Below, piece after piece: positions 6,784 through 8,953 of a DNA stretch of 8,953 nt (the first letter of the stretch is position 1; each line of letters begins with the position of its first letter). The position numbers and the translations under genes were made by a program. The stretch spans positions 1-8,953 of the forward strand of contig JAISBO010000010.1 in the NCBI GenBank assembly GCA_031266155.1. Reading direction: 5' to 3'. The notes below the pieces were generated by a model. The model did no database searches. It was not told the DNA's origin and was given only the letters and a program-made list of their open reading frames with translations. The stretch is from Puniceicoccales bacterium. Lineage in GTDB: Bacteria > Verrucomicrobiota > Verrucomicrobiia > Opitutales > JAIRKQ01.

Positions 6784-7098
6784 ATCGCTGAAGTACATAA
6801 ACAAAGGGATTGTCGGGGAGATATCTAGAATTTGGTCCACTTAATCGAGTTGTGATTATGACACAATTATGACATGATGCGTAAACAATATGTAACCGGA
6901 GAGTTCTTGAAGTTTAATATCGCTTTTCCAATGTTGTGGTTGTGATAGAAAAGTTATTTTATCATTGATCATTACTTTTACAAGCCTCAGTAAACAATCT
7001 GCGTCGGAATAGTTCCTCCTAAAATATACGTTATTCAAATTCATATGAAACGATGTTTTCTATATGGCATGTATATTTTTTACTATAATAAATATTTT

Positions 7099-7122
7099 AA
7101 AAAGGTAGCAGAGGCAGCAAAG
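7099..7122 (+). repeat. Near-copy of the helicase/primase junction repeat, outside the element
   Basis: AAAAA followed by GGTAGCAGA-GGCAGCAAA (7104-7121) matches the - strand sequence at the helicase stop, AAAAA then GGTAGCAAA twice, with only two mismatches in 18. The preceding bases could be read as an ILKR-stop, like the helicase end FLKR-stop. This may be the fossil end of a related helicase gene on the + strand. Confidence 0.5.
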
Positions 7123-7167
7123 ACTCTTAGAGGGCAGGTGTTCACAAGCATTAATGGTCTGCTACCT
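7103..7167. repeat. 9-bp perfect inverted repeat
   Basis: AGGTAGCAG (7103-7111) is inverted as CTGCTACCT (7159-7167) across 47 bases, and a further CTGCTAC lies at 7185-7191. The left arm is part of the GGTAGCA repeat shared with the helicase/primase junction. Confidence 0.5.
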
Positions 7168-7394
7168 CATTGCCACTCTACCAACTGCTACTGGGCAGAT
7201 TTTTGAGGAAGGAACCGGAAACACGCACCAGAAAGAGTTGTATATTGCTGTACAAACCCATAAACATCTCAATAGCTTCATCTTTGTTAGAAATTTTATC
7301 TTTATTGCCATTTAATTGCCATTTGGATTGAATATCGAAGAAGGAAAGTTTTAAAGAATACTCAGTGTTTTAATCCTTCGAAAGGAACTATTGA

Positions 7395-7745
7395 ATTATA
7401 AATGCCAATAAAGCATCGCTGTTGTTGGATCTCGCAAATGTGCAAATAGTTTCATTGACGTCGGGGATTTTCGAAATGTGCATCTGGCATCGGAAGACCG
7501 CATAGTGTACCGCTACCATTTTGCAGGACCTGGAAAGGGAAATGGAAAAGTTTTTGCTAACGGAAGGACAGGCTGTTCCAACATGCGCTGTGGAGTCTAA
7601 CAGTGTGATGAATGTGTCCGCCCGAGTCCCCCTTGGTCTACCGGAGTATAGCATAGAGGTTACGAATGGAGAAGATGCTAAGTCATTTGGTATCCGTATT
7701 GTGCAAGGGGTAGCCAACGTGTGTAAAGTTCTAGTTGACACCTAA
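7395..7745 (+). pseudogene. Broken coding remnant of unknown family
   Basis: One frame is open from 7395 to 7745 apart from an in-frame TAG at 7503-7505. The first part reads NKASLLLDLANVQIVSLTSG and the later part LEREMEKFLLTEGQAV to KSFGIRIVQGVANVCKVL, both of natural protein composition. Across the stop the more protein-like reading shifts frame (DVGDFRNVHLASEDRIVYRY), suggesting frameshift decay. The overlapping - strand frame (complement of 7388-7741) is serine/threonine/cysteine-rich and looks like a shadow. Family not recognised. Confidence 0.4.
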
Positions 7746-8056
7746 GCATCCCCTTTCATGATCCGGGACGGGGCCAATGGGATAATAATGGGAACATCCA
7801 CGCCATGCTGGCAGAGGCGAGGGAGCCCATTCAGAATGATGGCCACATCGTCGTCAATGAAAGAAAGGATCCCCAAGAAGATAACTTGCGTATAACGGGT
7901 ATGGAATCACACAATGATACCCTAAATATAGGGGAGGAATATGTTGGGCCCGAAGGTACCACATTGAAATATTTCAATAGTGCCACCGTTCTAGCAAGGA
8001 AGCATGCCGTAAGTGGTGGGAGAGAAGAAACGTTCCCTGGTACGGGCGGACGATGA
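7739..8056 (+). pseudogene. Coding remnant of unknown family
   Basis: The frame is open from 7739 with an internal ATG at 7805, and includes ARKHAV near its end; it stops at 8054-8056. The text is acidic and protein-like but matches no family I know. Coding seems to continue in another frame (about 8013-8180, with DDDIAITSLFNSAMQL), consistent with a frameshift near 8040. It is co-oriented with the remnants on both sides, so all may come from one decayed operon. Confidence 0.35.
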
Positions 8057-8459
8057 CATCGCCATTACCTCTCTCTTTAACAGTGCCATGCAATTGAAAA
8101 AGGTTTACTCTAGAAGAGGGAACAAATCAATCGGAGATAACCACACTGGCCATAGCAGGCGGCGGATGATAAGGAGGTAGCGAGCAGGCTGGTGGTTAAT
8201 CATATGTGGCACTCTATACGCGCCTAATGACATAGAGGTAAACAGCCAAAACATTCTTGAATCAACGGCAGGATACAAGCCCACGAGGGTATTACATGGT
8301 ATATGGGAAGGATTTAGAAATACCAGAAGAGGGCATTTGGAAAAGGATGTGGAGGAAGAGATTACGGTTTTCGAACCCGTTACCATACCCTTGGACCCCA
8401 ATGCCGGCACTGGGGAGTATGGGCAGGTTAGGCTTGAGGAAAGAAAATCACAGCAATGA
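8013..8459 (+). pseudogene. Frameshifted 3' end of an unknown protein gene
   Basis: One frame runs from 8013 to TGA 8457-8459 with a single TAG at 8178-8180. Around that stop a neighbouring frame gives better protein text (DDKEVASRLVVNHMWHSIRA), so at least two indels are likely. The final segment (PNDIEVNSQNILESTAGYKP onward, ending EEITVFEPVTIPLDPNAGTG and a charged tail) is clearly coding in style. The stop overlaps the next start codon as ATGA. Family not recognised. Confidence 0.4.
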
Positions 8460-8578
8460 GGGATATCTACCATCTGGAATTGGAAAAGTCGGAGGTAATA
8501 ACGACGGATGGTGGACAACTTCAGGTGACAGCTGGTAAGATCGACATAGGACGCCGCGAGAGGAAAGGGCAAGGATGA
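8456..8578 (+). pseudogene. 5' end of an unknown gene truncated by an IS5-type remnant
   Basis: ATG at 8456 overlaps the preceding stop (ATGA), with AGGA-like bases upstream at about 8436-8440. It reads MRDIYHLELEKSEVITTDGG and continues to GKIDIG at about 8548, then passes into sequence whose complement is the transposase remnant and stops at 8576-8578. The natural gene has therefore lost its 3' part. About 31 genuine residues remain; the family is not recognised. Confidence 0.45.
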
Positions 8579-8953
8579 TTTCGTCGGAATCGTAGGCTTT
8601 GTCGGCGAGAACGCGTCTGGTATCTAGGGATGAAATCAGCTCTAATGCCCGTTTGCAATCCGATTCCGTACCTTCAATTGCAATGACTCTGAGCGGATGA
8701 CCAGCCCTATCTACGGCCAGATGAAGTCTCGTATTGAGCCGCTCACCGAAGTCGGCATAGCGGTAGTCCGCACCTTGTCTTGTTTTTACTAACGTTCCCG
8801 GTTCTTTCTTGTGCCTTTACGAATGCATCATCCGCTTGCGGATTGCGGAGTGATGTCGACTACGCTCTTTTCAGGAAGGACTGTTATCTGCGATCTTTAT
8901 TCTTCCGCAGAAAGGATTGTAATTGTGGCCATTATGGATATGAAAATGTCTAC
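8549..8953 (-). pseudogene. IS5-family transposase remnant (DDE), frameshifted and truncated
   Basis: On the - strand one frame gives ERLNTRLHLAVDRAGHPLRV, then EGTESDCKRALELI and RRVLADKAYDSDEIILALSS, matching the central block of IS5-family transposases including the second catalytic aspartate in LADKAYD. A segment resembling the first catalytic region, DDAFVKAQERTGNVSK (complement near 8782-8830), lies upstream in a different frame, so a frameshift separates the two. After RGV (about 8549) similarity stops; the third catalytic glutamate and C terminus are missing. The upstream end runs off the window. It cannot be an active enzyme. Confidence 0.75.
8549..8953 (-). mobile_element. Remnant of an IS5-family insertion sequence
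   Basis: The left edge is near 8549, where the + strand gene remnant stops making sense and the transposase frame begins. No terminal inverted repeat or target duplication is identifiable there, and the other end is outside the window, so the exact limits are unknown. Confidence 0.55.

Larger units (their letters stand above)
6784..7394. other. Gene-poor stretch downstream of the tRNA remnant
   Basis: No convincing gene is visible. The only - strand frame of note (complement of 6856-7044, 62 codons) has no ribosome site and no recognisable motif. The stretch holds small repeats: ATTATGACA twice (6855-6863, 6866-6874), a tandem ATTGCCATTT pair (7304-7313, 7315-7324), and the GGTAGCA structures at 7099-7167 listed separately. 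It is probably chromosomal spacer or remnant of an older insertion. Confidence 0.5.

Noticed and set aside
6856..7044. 62-codon - strand open frame after the tRNA remnant
   Set aside because: No Shine-Dalgarno site, no motif, and it lies in gene-poor sequence; not strong enough to call a gene.
7388..7741. 117-codon - strand open frame
   Set aside because: It overlaps more natural + strand coding text and has no recognisable domain or ribosome site.
8181..8228. Similarity of the segment SRLVVNHMWHSI to the planctomycete DUF1553 pattern RVIVNRIW
   Set aside because: The match is about eight residues long and the flanking text does not follow that family.
8105..8572. 155-codon - strand open frame
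   Set aside because: Composition is serine/proline/cysteine-rich with no motif, and the opposite strand has better protein text in several frames; taken as a shadow.

Overview
The window looks like one end of a small integrated mobile element beside a degraded piece of bacterial chromosome. DNA is moderately AT-rich. The host cannot be named safely. The primase/helicase proteins recall those of integrated elements in Verrucomicrobia, Lentisphaerae and other PVC bacteria, but this is a family impression only. The tRNA remnant, Shine-Dalgarno sites and IS5-type transposase show that it is bacterial.

Layout. (1) 56-1180, + strand: a complete Fic-domain adenylyltransferase with an N-terminal auto-inhibitory motif and a C-terminal winged helix. 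(2) 1198-1238: an inverted repeat between converging genes. (3) 1292-6576, all on the - strand, read right to left: tyrosine integrase, an unrecognised 338-residue protein, an excisionase-like HTH protein, an SF3-like helicase, and a small archaeo-eukaryotic-type primase. This is the integration and replication module of a satellite or plasmid-like integrative element. It has no visible structural, packaging or conjugation genes. (4) 6577-6737: the integrase control region, with direct and inverted repeats. (5) 6739-6783: the 3' part of an initiator tRNA-Met gene, starting at the anticodon loop and with no 5' half. This is the expected displaced end (attR) of an element integrated into tRNA-fMet. 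The element therefore lies to the left, and the intact tRNA and other end lie beyond the left edge. (6) 6784-8953: decayed sequence with no intact recognisable gene, a row of broken + strand coding remnants, then a frameshifted IS5-family transposase remnant on the - strand that cuts off the last of them.

How the parts fit. Integrase and excisionase would control insertion into and exit from tRNA-fMet. Helicase and primase would copy the excised circle. The excisionase-helicase-primase operon has two tandem promoter-like sites, each with its -35 inside the same 12-bp repeat and surrounded by TCGCA/TGCGA half-sites, so it is probably repressor-controlled. The 338-residue protein between integrase and excisionase is the best candidate for something undescribed. 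A repeat at the helicase/primase junction recurs in near-identical form beyond the tRNA remnant, which may mark an older related insertion.
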